From positions 71,800 through 135,799 of the forward strand of contig CALIQQ010000004.1 in assembly GCA_938043965.1 (NCBI GenBank): a stretch of 64,000 bases of DNA. Direction: 5' to 3'. The notes beneath the pieces are model-generated. The model was given only the letters and a program-made list of their open reading frames with translations, ran no database searches and had not been told where the DNA came from. This document shows positions 54,953-63,311 of this stretch, piece by piece. The stretch comes from an uncultured Candidatus Saccharibacteria bacterium. GTDB taxonomy: Bacteria; Patescibacteriota; Saccharimonadia; Saccharimonadales; Saccharimonadaceae. A program made the position numbers and the translations under genes. Each line of letters opens with the position of its first letter. Position 1 is the stretch's first letter.

Positions 54953-55306
54953 ATGAGAGTAAAAAGAGGCGTTCCTGCACGCGCAAAGCACAAAAAGATT
55001 TTAAATGCTGCCAAAGGCATGCAACATTACCGCACCCGTAGCTACCGTTTAGCTAAACAAGGTGTTATTAAGGCCCTTCGCTACGCTTACCGCGATCGTC
55101 GAAACAAAAAACGCGATCTCCGCGCTCTTTGGATCACTCGCATCAATAATGCGTCTCGCGAACTCGGCATCAGCTATTCGCAATTAGTTAATGGCCTAAA
55201 AAAGCAAGGCATCACTCTTGATCGCAAAATCCTTGCCGATCTCGCAGTTAACGAGCCTGCCGCTTTCAAAGCTATTGTTGAAACTGTTCAGAAAGGAGAC
55301 AAATAA
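54953..55306 (+). CDS. rplT: 50S ribosomal protein bL20
   Basis: The 117-residue protein matches bL20: RVKRGVPARAKHKKILNAAKG, then AYRDRRNKKRDLRALWITRI and NASRELGISYSQL. bL20 is an early 23S assembly protein and in other bacteria represses its own operon. It starts two bases after rpmI and overlaps rpmB (TAATG). Confidence 0.97.
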   Translation: MRVKRGVPARAKHKKILNAAKGMQHYRTRSYRLAKQGVIKALRYAYRDRRNKKRDLRALWITRINNASRELGISYSQLVNGLKKQGITLDRKILADLAVNEPAAFKAIVETVQKGDK

Positions 55307-55497
55307 TGGCTATCTGTGAACTTACCGGAAAAGGTAAAATGTACGGTCACAATGTGTCCTTCTCTCAACACAAAACTCGTAAAGTTTTTAAGCCAAACAT
55401 CCAAAAACGCACCCTGGAAGTTAACGGCAAAAAGATCCGCGTTAACATCAGCGCATCTGCTTTACGTACCCTCAAGAAAAAAGGCTTATTGAAATAA
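55306..55497 (+). CDS. rpmB: 50S ribosomal protein bL28
   Basis: The 63-residue protein matches bL28: MAICELTGKGKMYGHNVSFS, KTRKVFKPNIQKRTLEVNGK and the terminal LRTLKKKGLLK. AAAGGAG precedes the ATG, which overlaps the rplT stop. rpmB usually pairs with rpmG; here it closes the infC operon. Confidence 0.96.
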   Translation: MAICELTGKGKMYGHNVSFSQHKTRKVFKPNIQKRTLEVNGKKIRVNISASALRTLKKKGLLK

Positions 55498-55552
55498 TCT
55501 AGCCCTTGAATCATCAGTATTATTATAACTATCATTATAATAATGGCACAAA

Positions 55553-55582
55553 AAAATAGCCCCTATTCGGGGTTATTTTTTA
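55553..55582. terminator. Terminator between rpmB and rnpB
   Basis: AAAATAGCCCC and GGGGTTATTTT form a near-perfect stem around TATTC. A/T runs on both sides let it stop both convergent transcripts. Confidence 0.87.
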
Positions 55583-55584
55583 TA

Positions 55585-55913
55585 TTAGCTCTCTTTAAGC
55601 CGGGTTCTGTTCCTCTTTCGAGGTGGCAACCATCTATCTAGCCTTATCGTTGCCGATAAGTTCCAGCGGTGAACGTGCGTCTTCGGATCGAAGCTTCTAG
55701 CACTCCTTGCAACAGGTAGGGTTTGCCTCTGAAATATATCACTATATCTCACTGTGAGCTTTTACCTCACTCGTTTCACCTTTTCCAGCAAGCTGGTAGT
55801 TTCGTTTCTGTGGTACTTTCCCTATTCTTTCGAACGGTCGCCGTTAGCGACTACCTTATCCTATGTTGCCCGGACTTTCCTCTTGATTTCTCAAGCGGTC
55901 GCCTTTCGAGCTG
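55585..55913 (-). ncRNA. rnpB: RNase P RNA, bacterial type A
   Basis: The minus strand contains the conserved core: GAGGAAAGTCCGGGC near the 5' end (P4 5' strand), AGGGTTTGCC-like and CAAACCCTACC, CCGCTGGAACTTATCGGCAA, and AGAACCCGGCTTA (P4 3' strand). RNase P trims tRNA 5' leaders. The 5' end is set seven bases after TATAAT; the 3' end by pairing of AGCTC with GAGCT (P1). The ends are estimates. Confidence 0.93.
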
Positions 55914-55918
55914 CTCAA

Positions 55919-55947
55919 ATTATATCACAAATTTTCTATCTGGCCAA
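55919..55947 (-). promoter_or_regulatory. Promoter of rnpB
   Basis: TTGGCC (55942-55947), 17 bases, TATAAT (55919-55924) on the minus strand. It overlaps the last codons of the Nudix-RNase H gene upstream. Confidence 0.8.
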
Positions 55948-55948
55948 C

Positions 55949-56860
55949 TCAGACATAATCATTTTCACTACGCTCGAAGTGCCGGTCAATCGCTAAATTC
56001 GCCTCTGCGTCCGCTTCCTTATTGTATTCTCGTCTCACATGCACAAACGCCACCGCCTCAAATTGCTTCAACAACGCATCAATATCCCTTTTAATTGGCA
56101 ATAGATCTCGATTTTTCACCGCATAAATTCCGTTCATCTGATTCACCATCATCAAGCTGTCTGATACAAACCGCACCGACTTATAGCCGAGCTCAATCGC
56201 CTGCTCACACCCCTCTTTTAGTCCATAATATTCCGCCACTCTTGAGGTAGCAAAGCCAAGAAACTCTCCGCCACGCTTCACCTCATTCCCATTTTCATCA
56301 ATAATATAATAGCCGAGCCCTGCCGGACCAGGATTTCCTCTTGAAGCCCCATCAGTGTAGACCGTCACTCCATTCGCCACATTACGATAAACGTTTTGCG
56401 AAACATCTGCCATCTGATTATTAAAGATCTGCGCTCGGTCAATTTCGTTTTCCCCTAGCTCAATCGCCAGCACGCTTCTTGTCGCATCTTCAATTTTCAT
56501 TTTCGACACATTTTCCGCATTGTATTTCAAAAATTTATACTGCGAATAGAGGTCAGACAGGGTGATCTTCGCTTCATCTGGTAATTTCACCACATAAACT
56601 ATATATAAATTATAGAGGCGGCTCGCTGAAGATAGTGCCACAAATGTCACCGCATCCTTTAGTTTTAAGTTCTCGACCGCTACATCTAGCGCTTCATCAA
56701 TTACTCGAACGATCGCTTCTTCCGGCTGTTCACCGAAACCAATTTTTGCCGTTGGCAATTCCCAAACCGGCTCAGCGTCCATTCGCCCCTGTGGACGTTT
56801 TAAAAGCAAAATATCGTCTCCCTTAGAAACGATACCAACCACCCTTATTCTCTGCTTCAT
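55949..56860 (-). CDS. Nudix-like domain fused to RNase HI
   Basis: The ~303-residue protein has an N-terminal Nudix fold (RVVGIVSKGDDILLLKRPQG and WELPTAKIGFGE). Its Nudix box is degenerate: RVIDEA stands where REVxEE is expected, so hydrolysis is doubtful. The C-terminal ~130 residues are RNase HI: VYTDGASRGNPGPAGLG, AEYYGLKEG, FVSDSLMMVNQMNG and EYNKEADAEAN give the D-E-D-D active site for cutting RNA in RNA-DNA hybrids. I chose ATG 56860 for the conserved MKQRIRVVG start; the frame continues 31 codons upstream with no family match. Confidence 0.88.
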   Translation of the reverse strand: MKQRIRVVGIVSKGDDILLLKRPQGRMDAEPVWELPTAKIGFGEQPEEAIVRVIDEALDVAVENLKLKDAVTFVALSSASRLYNLYIVYVVKLPDEAKITLSDLYSQYKFLKYNAENVSKMKIEDATRSVLAIELGENEIDRAQIFNNQMADVSQNVYRNVANGVTVYTDGASRGNPGPAGLGYYIIDENGNEVKRGGEFLGFATSRVAEYYGLKEGCEQAIELGYKSVRFVSDSLMMVNQMNGIYAVKNRDLLPIKRDIDALLKQFEAVAFVHVRREYNKEADAEANLAIDRHFERSENDYV

Positions 56861-57028
56861 TTTCCCACTCTCAAAATTTCTATTATCTAGGCCCGGTGAC
56901 TCATTTTCCCTGTAGTATGTACAAGGTGGGTAAAATCTTATACGCGTCTCCACGGAGATAGCGTCACGAAATCCCTAGAATATGATTATTCAGGAAAATC
57001 ATATTGCCACCGGGTTAACTCTAGTATA

Positions 57029-57664
57029 TCACATTCCAACCAAGAAGAAAAAGAATTCAATAATTCCCCGCATCGCCCCTGTTAAATATGCTGACAAAAA
57101 TTGCGAAAAACAATACACTAGCACAAATACCACCGCCAGACCTGTTCCGTATTCCATTTTCTCCATCAAATCCCGCACCCCATCCGGCGCCACTGCGTAT
57201 AAAATCCTCGAGCCATCCAAAGGCGGGATTGGAATCAGATTAAATAAGAAAAAACCTAGGTTCGTCATGATGATTTGCATTACCACTGACCCTAAAAAGC
57301 CATTGTCGTACAATAAACCGCTAGCGTGCCCCATCAGAAACGCCACAAGAGCTAGCAGAAAGTTCATCAGAGGTCCAGCCACCGCCACCAGTGCCATTCC
57401 CCAAACACCGCCCCTTAAGTTTCTTCGATCAATCGGCACCGGCTTTGCCCCACCAAACACCGGACCGCCCGAGATAAATAACACCAGTGGCACTATAATC
57501 GACATCCACGGGTCAATATGTACTAGTGGATTCGGAGTTAGTCTCCCCTCTTCCTTTGCGGTTTCATCCCCTAGAAAATATGCTACGTAAGCATGTGCCA
57601 TTTCGTGCAAAATCATCGAAACCAGCACTACTACAAAAACTACTATAATTAACATCATGTCCAT
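57029..57664 (-). CDS. Site-2 protease-like M50 membrane metalloprotease
   Basis: The 211-residue protein has HEMAH (zinc site) in its first transmembrane helix and IPIPPLDGSR, the second zinc-ligand Asp motif, near 150. Four to five further helices fit the rhomboid-free M50B minimal core. It lacks a PDZ domain. Such proteases cut transmembrane regulators. The first ATG of MDMM lies six bases after TATAAT (57671-57676), a leaderless layout. Confidence 0.9.
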   Translation of the reverse strand: MDMMLIIVVFVVVLVSMILHEMAHAYVAYFLGDETAKEEGRLTPNPLVHIDPWMSIIVPLVLFISGGPVFGGAKPVPIDRRNLRGGVWGMALVAVAGPLMNFLLALVAFLMGHASGLLYDNGFLGSVVMQIIMTNLGFFLFNLIPIPPLDGSRILYAVAPDGVRDLMEKMEYGTGLAVVFVLVYCFSQFLSAYLTGAMRGIIEFFFFLVGM

Positions 57665-57796
57665 GTCTCTATTATATCACGCAAGCATCTTTTCCTCTTT
57701 TTTCCATTGTTACTTTATTGTATAACTTTTTTATACAATCTACATGACTCCTTTACATTGCGCTAATTGAATACATTTTTTATACAACAGCTTGGC

Positions 57797-57828
57797 AAAA
57801 AATAAGTGTCGCCTGGACACTCATTTTT
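57797..57828 (-). terminator. Terminator of the MBL-like gene
   Basis: AAAAATAAGTGTC and GACACTCATTTTT form an imperfect 12-bp stem. An 18-bp direct repeat (core TTGAATACATTTTTTA) sits on both sides, at 57765-57782 and 57833-57850. Confidence 0.82.
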
Positions 57829-57847
57829 GATAAATTGAATACATTTT

Positions 57848-58300
57848 TTAATTCAATACGATCACTTCTAGTGCTAATGGTAAGTCGTCCGCTTTCTTTA
57901 GCTTAACTTTCTTTTCAGTCTTAGCAGTTAATTTAAGCTCCGAGACCATGCCATCAACGTTCCCCATCGCCACGACTAGCTTTGGTGCAATTTCACGCAC
58001 TGACCTCACAGAACTAGTACAAAGAATGTCAGCGACAATCTCATCCAGCCCTTCTTCAAACCCAGCCGTAATACCAATATGCACCCCGCCAATTACGACA
58101 TCATAAATTGTATTCTGATTATTATTGATACCTACCCCTCGAATAGTTGCCTCCCCAACCTCAAATTCGCCAGGTCCGACTAATTTTCCTACATTTAGGT
58201 TCGCGTCAACCGTTGCCTCTGCCATATTAAACGTAATCGTTTTATTCGCCGTTCGAATCACGATTTCGTCTGGATTTTTTGTGCCCTCAATTTCAAACAT
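57848..58300 (-). CDS. Degenerate metallo-beta-lactamase-fold-like protein
   Basis: The 150-residue protein has GPGEFEVGEATIRGVGI followed by YDVVIGGVHIGITAGFEEG and LVVAMGN, a pattern I associate with short CPR proteins of the metallo-beta-lactamase fold. The HxHxDH zinc motif is missing, so catalysis is unlikely. It starts three bases after the 58304 gene stop, in one operon with it. Function unknown; a binding role is possible. Confidence 0.7.
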   Translation of the reverse strand: MFEIEGTKNPDEIVIRTANKTITFNMAEATVDANLNVGKLVGPGEFEVGEATIRGVGINNNQNTIYDVVIGGVHIGITAGFEEGLDEIVADILCTSSVRSVREIAPKLVVAMGNVDGMVSELKLTAKTEKKVKLKKADDLPLALEVIVLN

Positions 58301-58303
58301 TTC

Positions 58304-58924
58304 TTACCTTTCTTTTTTAAAATCTTTTAGCATGTTATCCGGATCGTAAGTTTCTGAAATCTCCATCGTTAACACTTCCGTAATAAATTTATCTCGCACC
58401 GACAAGCGGTAAGCCAAATCATCTGTCGATAAAATTACATAGTTTAACGGCTTCCCTTTTTTCTTTTCTACAATCTCTGCCCAGTGGGTCAATTTTTTGG
58501 TCTTATCATCACCGGCAATCAAAAGGTCCACCCCCTCTTGCCCAGGCATTCGATTCGTCACAATTAAGCATTTCAAAAAGCTTTTAACTGGGCGTATATA
58601 CTCACCCCAGCCGCTTGGCCTCACCTCAGCATCTTCCACGCGCACTGTTTTTGGCGAAAATAGCTCCGACAATGCTCTTGAATACAAATGTTTCATCTCC
58701 GCTGAATAATAGATTTTATTGTCATAGGTTTCACTCTTAACAATGCCAATCCCCTCGAGATTAAGTAGTTCCCTGCGTACCGAATGAATCTGTTCGTCGA
58801 TTACTCGCGTCATCTCTCGCACATAGTAGGTCTTTTCTGGCGCCCCAAACAACAGTGCGAGCAACTTAGTTCTCGTTCTTGAGCCGAAAAGTTTTTCAAG
58901 TGGTGTACTATTTTCTTTTGCCAT
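58304..58924 (-). CDS. Winged-helix regulator with C-terminal nucleotidyltransferase-like domain
   Basis: Residues 5-80 are a winged helix typical of CPR genomes (EKLFGSRTRTKLLALLFGAP, YYVREMTRVIDEQIHSVRREL, wing YDNKIYYSA). Residues ~110-200 contain LKCLIVTNRM and GVDLLIAGDDKTKKL, a mini-nucleotidyltransferase-like or sensor fold. It is transcribed with the MBL-like gene (three-base gap), which it may control or bind. GGTAAAATAG upstream is a likely -10. Confidence 0.82.
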   Translation of the reverse strand: MAKENSTPLEKLFGSRTRTKLLALLFGAPEKTYYVREMTRVIDEQIHSVRRELLNLEGIGIVKSETYDNKIYYSAEMKHLYSRALSELFSPKTVRVEDAEVRPSGWGEYIRPVKSFLKCLIVTNRMPGQEGVDLLIAGDDKTKKLTHWAEIVEKKKGKPLNYVILSTDDLAYRLSVRDKFITEVLTMEISETYDPDNMLKDFKKER

Positions 58925-58987
58925 TTATTTTTACTCTCTTACTTATTTCTATTTTACCACAACCGAGCAATTTTTTTAAGGCTTCCA

Positions 58988-59791
58988 TTAAACCGTCTTC
59001 CTAAGTTCAGCTAAAATTACTTGTTCAATTTCACCTCTTTTTACCCACTTGATCTCCGGGTTGCGCTTAAACCAGGTTAACTGCCTCTTCGCTAAATGCC
59101 AATCATCATAAACATTTTTTAAAATCGCTGCCTCAAGGGTGCACTCTCCGTTCAAATACTGCCAAGCAAATTGATAAATGTTGCTCTTCATCGCCTGACT
59201 CCCCCACCCATATTTCGCCACTAAAAATCTCGTCTCATTCATCAACCCATCACAGTACATCGTCCTCTCTCGCGCCTCAATTCTCGCTCTCAGTTCTTCC
59301 GCCTCCCACTTGATCCCAAACACCAAAAAATCTTTACTCATTTTCTGACGATCTCGATATTTTATCGCCTCTTTATTTCCCAGCGCCGTACCATGATTCA
59401 CATCTTTAGCCTTACCATCGAACTGATAATTAAAAACTAGTGCATCCACATACAGCCCCGTACCTCCGACTACAATTGGCACTCGCCCCCGTTGTCGAAT
59501 TTCGTAAATTTTTTGTTCAGCATACTGCTTAAAATCCGCTACCGTAAACCTCTCATTCGGCTCCACTAGATCAAATCCAAAATGTGGTACCCCGTCCCGT
59601 TCTGCCGTTGACGGCTTCGCCGTACCGATATCCATGTACTTATAAATTGTTCTCGAGTCCGCCGATATGATCTCACCCCCGATCTTCTTTGCAATCGCAA
59701 TTGCGGCGCCAGTTTTACCTGACGCCGTTGCCCCCACAATCACAATCACCGGCCCCTTATAAGGCTTTGAGGTATCCCGCCAATTCTTCAA
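58988..59791 (-). CDS. miaA: tRNA dimethylallyltransferase
   Basis: The ~267-residue enzyme adds dimethylallyl to A37 of tRNAs reading UNN codons. VIVGATASGKTGAAIA is the P-loop, ISADSRTIYKYMDIGTAKPS the DMAPP/A37 region, FDLVEPNERFTVADF and VVGGTGLYVDAL follow, then the KRQLTWFKRNPEIKW tail. The TTG start at 59791 overlaps thrS by 35 bases; a GTG at 59749 is an alternative giving the P-loop near the N-terminus. Confidence 0.93.
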   Translation of the reverse strand: MKNWRDTSKPYKGPVIVIVGATASGKTGAAIAIAKKIGGEIISADSRTIYKYMDIGTAKPSTAERDGVPHFGFDLVEPNERFTVADFKQYAEQKIYEIRQRGRVPIVVGGTGLYVDALVFNYQFDGKAKDVNHGTALGNKEAIKYRDRQKMSKDFLVFGIKWEAEELRARIEARERTMYCDGLMNETRFLVAKYGWGSQAMKSNIYQFAWQYLNGECTLEAAILKNVYDDWHLAKRQLTWFKRNPEIKWVKRGEIEQVILAELRKTV

Positions 59792-61529
59792 GTTTCACCT
59801 TTTCTTCTTTGTCTTTTAGGCGCACCGAAACCTCTCCAGCTTCGACGTCTTTTGGTCCAACCACTAAAATCGCTGGGATTTTCATCTCAGTTGCTCTGCG
59901 AATTTTTTTGCCTAAAGAATCGTCCGTTTCATCTACCGTGAACCTTAGCTCATTATATTTAAGCGGTTGCTCAAGCACCACTCCATCGAGTATCTCCTGC
60001 ATCCTTTCAACGTATTCTTCGACTGCTTCGTCTTTTGCGCCCACTTTAATCACGCGCACCTGTTCTGGCGCCGCCCAAAATGGGAACCAGCCTCCAGTAT
60101 GTTCAATAAATACTGACATAAATCGCTCAATCGACCCCAGTGTTGCATGATGAATCATCACCGGTCGCTCTTTTTCGCCTTTTTCATTCGTAAACTCTAG
60201 TTCAAAGCGCTCTGGCTGCACAAAATCTAGCTGCACGGTCGCTACTTGATGTTCACGCCCGATCGCATCTTCCGCCATAAAGTCAATTTTCGGTCCATAA
60301 AAGGCCGCCTCGCCCTCCGCCTCAAAGTACTCTAGCTGGTTATCAATCGCCGCCTGCTTAATTTGCTGCTGTGCCATTTCCCATAATGCCCTGTCGCCAA
60401 GGTACTTATCTTCATCTGAACGGTATGACAATCGAGCACTTAATTTACTCATCCCTACTGTCTTGTATAATTCCCGCACAATCGCCACTAGCCTCTGGAT
60501 TTCTTCCTTAATCTGCGATGAACGGCAAAAAACGTGTGAATCATCTTGAGTTAACGCTCTTACTCTCGACAGCCCTCCGAGCTCACCAGTTTTCTCGTCA
60601 CGATAATCTGTTGTCGCTTCCATGTAACGCACCGGCATCTCGCGATAGGTACGTGGCCTTGAGGCAAAAATTTGTGCATGGTGTGGACAATTCATTGGCT
60701 TCAGAGCAAATTCGTCACCATTCACCTGTGAATGCACCATAAATAATTCATCTCCGAACTTAGCAAAGTGGCCCGATGCCTTGTATAGGTCAGTCTTTGT
60801 AATATGTGGAGTGAACACTTTTTTAAAGCCTGCTTGTTTTCTTAGCGACAACGAGTAATCCGACAGCACTTCCCTCAGTACCGTCCCTCGTGGGCTAAAT
60901 AGCGGCAATCCCGCCCCAACCAAGTCCGAGAAACAGAACAAATCCAGTTCTTTTCCAAGCTTTCTATGATCACGCGCTTTCGCCTCTTCCTGGCGCTTCA
61001 AAAATTCGTCTAGTTCAGCTTCCGTCTCAAATGCCACCCCGTAAATTCGTGTCAGCATCTGACGCTTCTCGTCCCCTCGCCAATACGCTCCCGCCAGCTT
61101 TACTAACTTAAACGGTCCGCACTCCGCTGTATTTTCAACGTGTGGCCCCTTACATAAATCTGTAAAAATCTCCCCTAGATCGTATAGCGAAATCGTTTCG
61201 CTCTCTGGTAGCTCCTCAATCAGCTCCTTTTTTAGCTCCTGTTTATTTTCAATCGCAAAGTTCATTGCTTCCTCGTGACTTACCTCCCGATAAGTCATCG
61301 GTAACTTTCGTGCCACAATTCCGCGCATCTTCTTTTCAATACGAGCAAGGTCAGCCTCTGTCACTTTATTAGTGCCAAAATCAATGTCATAATAAAAACC
61401 AGTCTCAATCGCTGGTCCAATCCCAAATTTTGCGTCTGGATATAACTCGCGCACAGCCGCTGCCATCACGTGAGCAAGGGTATGACGCATTCGCATTACT
61501 GGACTATTTGCATTTTCCTCTTTACTCAT
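59757..61529 (-). CDS. thrS: Threonyl-tRNA synthetase without TGS domain
   Basis: The 590-residue synthetase starts almost directly at the editing domain (MRHTLAHVMAAAV), skipping the ~60-residue TGS domain. HVENTAECGPFKLVK is editing-domain-like. The class II core has zinc ligands in MNCPHHAQI, TQDDSHVFC and MIHHATLGS, motif 2 (SRVRALTQDD) and motif 3. The C-terminal anticodon domain (APEQVRVIKVGAKDE) is present. It overlaps miaA. Its TAAAAT promoter lies opposite tRNA-Val. Confidence 0.95.
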   Translation of the reverse strand: MSKEENANSPVMRMRHTLAHVMAAAVRELYPDAKFGIGPAIETGFYYDIDFGTNKVTEADLARIEKKMRGIVARKLPMTYREVSHEEAMNFAIENKQELKKELIEELPESETISLYDLGEIFTDLCKGPHVENTAECGPFKLVKLAGAYWRGDEKRQMLTRIYGVAFETEAELDEFLKRQEEAKARDHRKLGKELDLFCFSDLVGAGLPLFSPRGTVLREVLSDYSLSLRKQAGFKKVFTPHITKTDLYKASGHFAKFGDELFMVHSQVNGDEFALKPMNCPHHAQIFASRPRTYREMPVRYMEATTDYRDEKTGELGGLSRVRALTQDDSHVFCRSSQIKEEIQRLVAIVRELYKTVGMSKLSARLSYRSDEDKYLGDRALWEMAQQQIKQAAIDNQLEYFEAEGEAAFYGPKIDFMAEDAIGREHQVATVQLDFVQPERFELEFTNEKGEKERPVMIHHATLGSIERFMSVFIEHTGGWFPFWAAPEQVRVIKVGAKDEAVEEYVERMQEILDGVVLEQPLKYNELRFTVDETDDSLGKKIRRATEMKIPAILVVGPKDVEAGEVSVRLKDKEEKVKLEELAGYLKAL

Positions 61530-61598
61530 ATTTTCTTTCTTTTTAACTAACTCTTTTATTTTAACACAAAATATGGTATTATAACAGAGTACTCCGAT

Positions 61599-61675
61599 GG
61601 GTGATTAGCTCAGTTGGCTAGAGCGTCTCGTTTACACCGAGAAGGTCGGGGGTTCGAGCCCCTCATCACCCACCA
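61599..61675 (+). tRNA. tRNA-Val (anticodon TAC)
   Basis: GGGTGAT pairs with ATCACCC (61665-61671), then A and encoded CCA (61673-61675). Anticodon loop TTTACAC gives TAC (61633-61635). An extended -10, TGGTATTAT (61574-61582), lies upstream. Its last ten bases overlap the end of the opposing 112-aa gene. Confidence 0.97.
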
Positions 61676-62004
61676 TGAGTGACATCGTCACTGCTTATTA
61701 AGCCTTTAAATGCGTCTTTACAGGTAGGATGGACGCATTTTTTGTCGTCAACACTAAGGTTCGAGAACAAAATACGGGCAACTGTATCTTTTTGCACAAA
61801 ATTGCCGTTCTCCATCTGTTTCTTGGTGTTCTTTAGTAGGTTCAAGAACTGTTTTTCAGTTAATTTCAATCTCTCACTGCCGTTCAGTTTGCGGTCAATC
61901 TCGGCTATTTCCGCATCAACATATTCCATACTAGCCTCACTTAACCGTCCCAAGCATTTTTTGCTTAGTATGATACTCATCAAGTCATCGACGCTACTGC
62001 CCAT
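61666..62004 (-). CDS. Small protein downstream of the transglutaminase-like gene
   Basis: The 112-residue protein is helical and basic-acidic mixed (MSIILSKKCLGRLSEASMEY, AEIDRKLNGSERLKLTEKQF) with two cysteines near CVHPTCKDAFKGL. No family is recognised. It starts five bases after the 317-aa gene and ends ten bases inside tRNA-Val on the other strand, an unusual overlap that could mean the real stop is elsewhere or that the segment was joined to the tRNA by integration. Confidence 0.65.
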   Translation of the reverse strand: MGSSVDDLMSIILSKKCLGRLSEASMEYVDAEIAEIDRKLNGSERLKLTEKQFLNLLKNTKKQMENGNFVQKDTVARILFSNLSVDDKKCVHPTCKDAFKGLISSDDVTHGG

Positions 62005-62009
62005 ATGCT

Positions 62010-62963
62010 CTACCCGTTCTCGTTCTCAGTTAGACCGCCAGCCCTATAAGTGGCAGGTTCGCACTTTGGGGTGATGCCATCAAAATAACTACCATACATT
62101 TTTTGCCACATGGCAGCCGCCTCCGAGAAGTCGGTTTGTATTTCGCCACCGTTCAAGAACTTGTCCTTATTTTCTCCCCTCAAAACTTGATATGCACCCA
62201 TAGGTCGGTATGTTTTCTCATCACCTTCATAAAACTTCACTGGGTTGGAAACATCAAAAATGATTGGATTGCCCTCATCATACCCCTTAGGGTATACCAC
62301 CGTATAGGCATGCGGTTCATCACCTCGATACCCAGCAACGAGCTCCGATGCTACACCAAACAACTTGAACATGTTGTGAGCCATCCCCGCTCGCTCAGAA
62401 CAAAAGGCGGCATGATTATCTCGTATATCTTTTACAGATAGTGTGCCGCCAAAATCATTGGAGTAGCAGTCCATACGCCTAAGCGCATCCGCTTCTGCCC
62501 CAAAATAATCTAGCACAGCAAAAGTGATTTCATTAAAGAGATTTCGCTCGTCATAGTTAGGGTTTTTCGACATCTTCTCAACCAAAGCCACATATGGCTC
62601 CTCATCATCATACACAAGGTCAGGCATCTCCATGCCCATCATCCTGTCCGCCGCTTTGTAGTGGATTTTTCCACCAATGTAATCCCTGAAACTGTCAGTA
62701 TAATTTTGTCCTACCGTCTTTTCGGCAGTAGTGGTTTCCAACTGCCTCATGCGGTCCCTAACAAAGGCTGAGGCTTCCTCTCGGTTTTCTATTCCAATAA
62801 CCGCTTCGTGGACCTGCTCCTTCGACATTTCGACGACTTCTGGGTTGCCCTCTATCTCCTGCAAGTGTTTTTCAAACGATGGCATCGTGTCAGCCATCTC
62901 TGTAAAACCGTTAACATTAGGTTGCCCACCGTTTTGCTTGATATCAGTTTTTTCATTATTCAT
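62010..62963 (-). CDS. Transglutaminase-like cysteine-fold protein
   Basis: The 317-residue protein has a C-terminal half that fits the transglutaminase-like fold: AAFCSERAGMAHNMFKLFGV (Cys and helix), DEPHAYTVVYP (His) and NPIIFDVSNP (Asp). The N-terminal ~100 residues are acidic and helical. No signal peptide is seen. The function may be a protease, amidase or crosslinker. TATAAT (62970-62975) is six bases before the ATG, again leaderless. The same AAGCAT spacer occurs before the gene at 49603. Confidence 0.8.
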   Translation of the reverse strand: MNNEKTDIKQNGGQPNVNGFTEMADTMPSFEKHLQEIEGNPEVVEMSKEQVHEAVIGIENREEASAFVRDRMRQLETTTAEKTVGQNYTDSFRDYIGGKIHYKAADRMMGMEMPDLVYDDEEPYVALVEKMSKNPNYDERNLFNEITFAVLDYFGAEADALRRMDCYSNDFGGTLSVKDIRDNHAAFCSERAGMAHNMFKLFGVASELVAGYRGDEPHAYTVVYPKGYDEGNPIIFDVSNPVKFYEGDEKTYRPMGAYQVLRGENKDKFLNGGEIQTDFSEAAAMWQKMYGSYFDGITPKCEPATYRAGGLTENENG

Positions 62964-63311
62964 ATGCTTATTATATCATAACCTCCGTTTATGTTCTGTA
63001 AACATAAGAGGTTTAGCTATTATATGTATGCACAAAAAATAACCACTTTCACCTCTGTTATTACTGAACACAAAAATTACTCAACTTACTTATCGCCTCT
63101 GTTTGTCACTACCAATGCATGTAGCGATGCGAGCATAGATACCCACTTGATGCTTGGTCCAGATTGTATGCCGTGTCGGAGTAGGAGCGTTATTAGCAAC
63201 CCGTATTAGTTTTGGGTTCTCATTTTTATCTTGCATTTTAAAATAAATTTTTTATTTCTCAAAAATAACAAAATGTTTCATAAATCATAATGTTTTTTAT
63301 GAACTGGCAAT
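62964..63311. other. Intergenic region, no gene seen
   Basis: It holds the leaderless promoter of the 317-aa gene, a TTATGTT/AACATAA hairpin (about 62990-63007) and two CCTCTGTT motifs (63050, 63088) resembling TAACAGAGG elsewhere. No ORF with a start signal is visible. Sequence near 63240-63300 is AT-rich and may terminate the FISUMP gene. Confidence 0.55.
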
